Source: a virus. Taken from it: 22,192 bases of DNA. Below the pieces are notes generated by a model. That model worked only from the letters and a program-made list of their open reading frames with translations, was not told where the DNA came from and searched no databases. Made by a program: the position numbers and the translations under genes. Of this stretch, positions 21,802 through 22,192 are shown piece after piece. The DNA is taken from the IMG/VR virus record IMGVR_UViG_3300030012_000385, positions 1 through 22,192 of that record; one strand, 5' to 3'. The number at the start of each line of letters is the position of its first letter. Position 1 is the stretch's first letter.

Positions 21802-21829
21802 CAAAGATAGGAGAAATCGCAAAAGTCAA
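21802..21829 (-). promoter_or_regulatory. Bacteroidota-type promoter before the portal gene
   Basis: Minus strand: TTG at 21829-21827, a 17-base spacer, then TATCTTTG at 21809-21802, a full match to the -7 box TAnnTTTG with the -33 TTG at the short end of accepted spacing. Transcription would begin about 7 bases further, with a leader of about 12 bases before the portal ATG at 21783. It lies in the only intergenic gap between the terminase and the portal, and the TTG overlaps the terminase stop. Confidence 0.55.
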
Positions 21830-22192
21830 ATCCACATTATACCTCTGTCATCGTAAGTAGAAGTCTCGCTAGAATCGTCATTCATATAGCATCCCAAAGC
21901 CATAACAAGAGCAACCATTCCGTCAATCTTCTCTGTTGATTTACTCTTATCCATTTTAATATTACCCGCTGGATCTGTTTTCATAGCTAAGTTAGAACAC
22001 ATCCACCTCAACACTTTGTTACCAGCGTGGTTAATTTGTTTACCTAAAACTAAAGCCTCTAACATTTTTGACGGTGCGCTCATTGACGCAAATCCTTGTC
22101 CAAAAGGTTCACAAGGTAAACCATCCTCAGATAAATCTATTATCAATTGGCTAGAGTTCCATCTATCGTAGGCAATAGACTTAATGTTAACA
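21826..22192 (-). CDS. terL: Large terminase subunit, C-terminal part (partial at window edge)
   Basis: The 3' end of a large terminase gene; the reading frame stays open to the window edge with no start, so about 121 residues are present. They begin VNIKSIAYDRWNSSQLIIDL, then PFGQGFASMSAPSKMLEALV, INHAGNKVLRWMCSNLA, DPAGNIKMDKSKSTEKIDG and VALVMALGCYM. This is the nuclease half of the Terminase_1/HK97-type large subunit; the Asp in KIDG is a metal-binding residue of the RNase H-like nuclease. It cuts and packages concatemeric DNA into the prohead with ATP hydrolysis by its missing N-terminal domain. An in-frame TTG at 22146 is internal, not the start. Confidence 0.92.
   Translation of the reverse strand, partial: VNIKSIAYDRWNSSQLIIDLSEDGLPCEPFGQGFASMSAPSKMLEALVLGKQINHAGNKVLRWMCSNLAMKTDPAGNIKMDKSKSTEKIDGMVALVMALGCYMNDDSSETSTYDDRGIMWI

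Noticed and set aside
1-22192. tRNA genes, CRISPR arrays, insertion sequences, integrase or attachment sites
   Set aside because: None could be recognised by eye; no repeat-spacer pattern, cloverleaf or recombinase motifs (R-H-R-Y, serine recombinase) were found.

Overview
The window is a contiguous piece of a tailed double-stranded DNA phage (or prophage) genome with HK97-type head genes and a long-tail (siphovirus-like) tail module. Every convincing gene lies on the minus strand, so transcription runs from high to low coordinates. The host is most likely a member of the Bacteroidota, probably a flavobacterium. The reasons are the very AT-rich DNA with AAA/TTA-rich codon use, starts preceded by A/T-rich sequence rather than a Shine-Dalgarno motif, a good Bacteroidota-type promoter (TTG, 17 bases, TATCTTTG) before the portal gene, and proteins resembling those of Bacteroidota phages. 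The host call is inference. No integrase, repressor, tRNA, CRISPR array or insertion sequence is visible.

Right to centre (22192 down to about 8861) is the virion module in the usual order: the 3' part of the large terminase (cut by the window edge), portal, a large multi-domain protein ending in the prohead protease, major capsid protein, head-tail connector, head-tail adaptor, gp10-like protein, DUF3168-like tail completion protein, a 58-residue protein, major tail protein, tail assembly chaperone with a programmed -1 frameshift, tape measure, a large tail-tip candidate and a candidate fibre protein. A strong terminator-like hairpin follows the capsid gene and a GC-rich hairpin follows the major tail gene. 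These are the two products needed in most copies, so the hairpins probably set the late-gene stoichiometry.

The centre (8864 to 6386) holds four tiny translationally coupled genes, two of them single-span membrane proteins, then an M15-type peptidase (endolysin candidate), a multi-span holin candidate and a calcineurin-like metallophosphoesterase. A Rho-independent terminator at 6293-6324 closes this block.

The left part (6153 down to 18) is one dense run of 19 small genes that touch or overlap, often by ATGA or TAATG. It looks like a replication, recombination and accessory operon: an SSB-like protein ending in DLPF, a free-standing DnaA domain IV protein, a small HTH protein, a winged-helix replication initiator carrying internal direct repeats, a replication-associated protein, a NinG-like nuclease, a PP-loop PAPS-reductase-like enzyme, an HNH nuclease, a DUF3310-like protein and several unknowns. 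Micro-genes of 36 and 39 codons fill the two apparent gaps beside the PP-loop gene.

If the genome is circular or permuted, the left edge (HNH, DUF3310-like) would run on towards the small terminase and the start of the large terminase. The most notable points are the GGGAAAC frameshift site, the composite protease, the PP-loop enzyme, the DnaA-domain-IV-only protein beside an initiator gene with iteron-like repeats, and a run of ten G at the end of the last gene.
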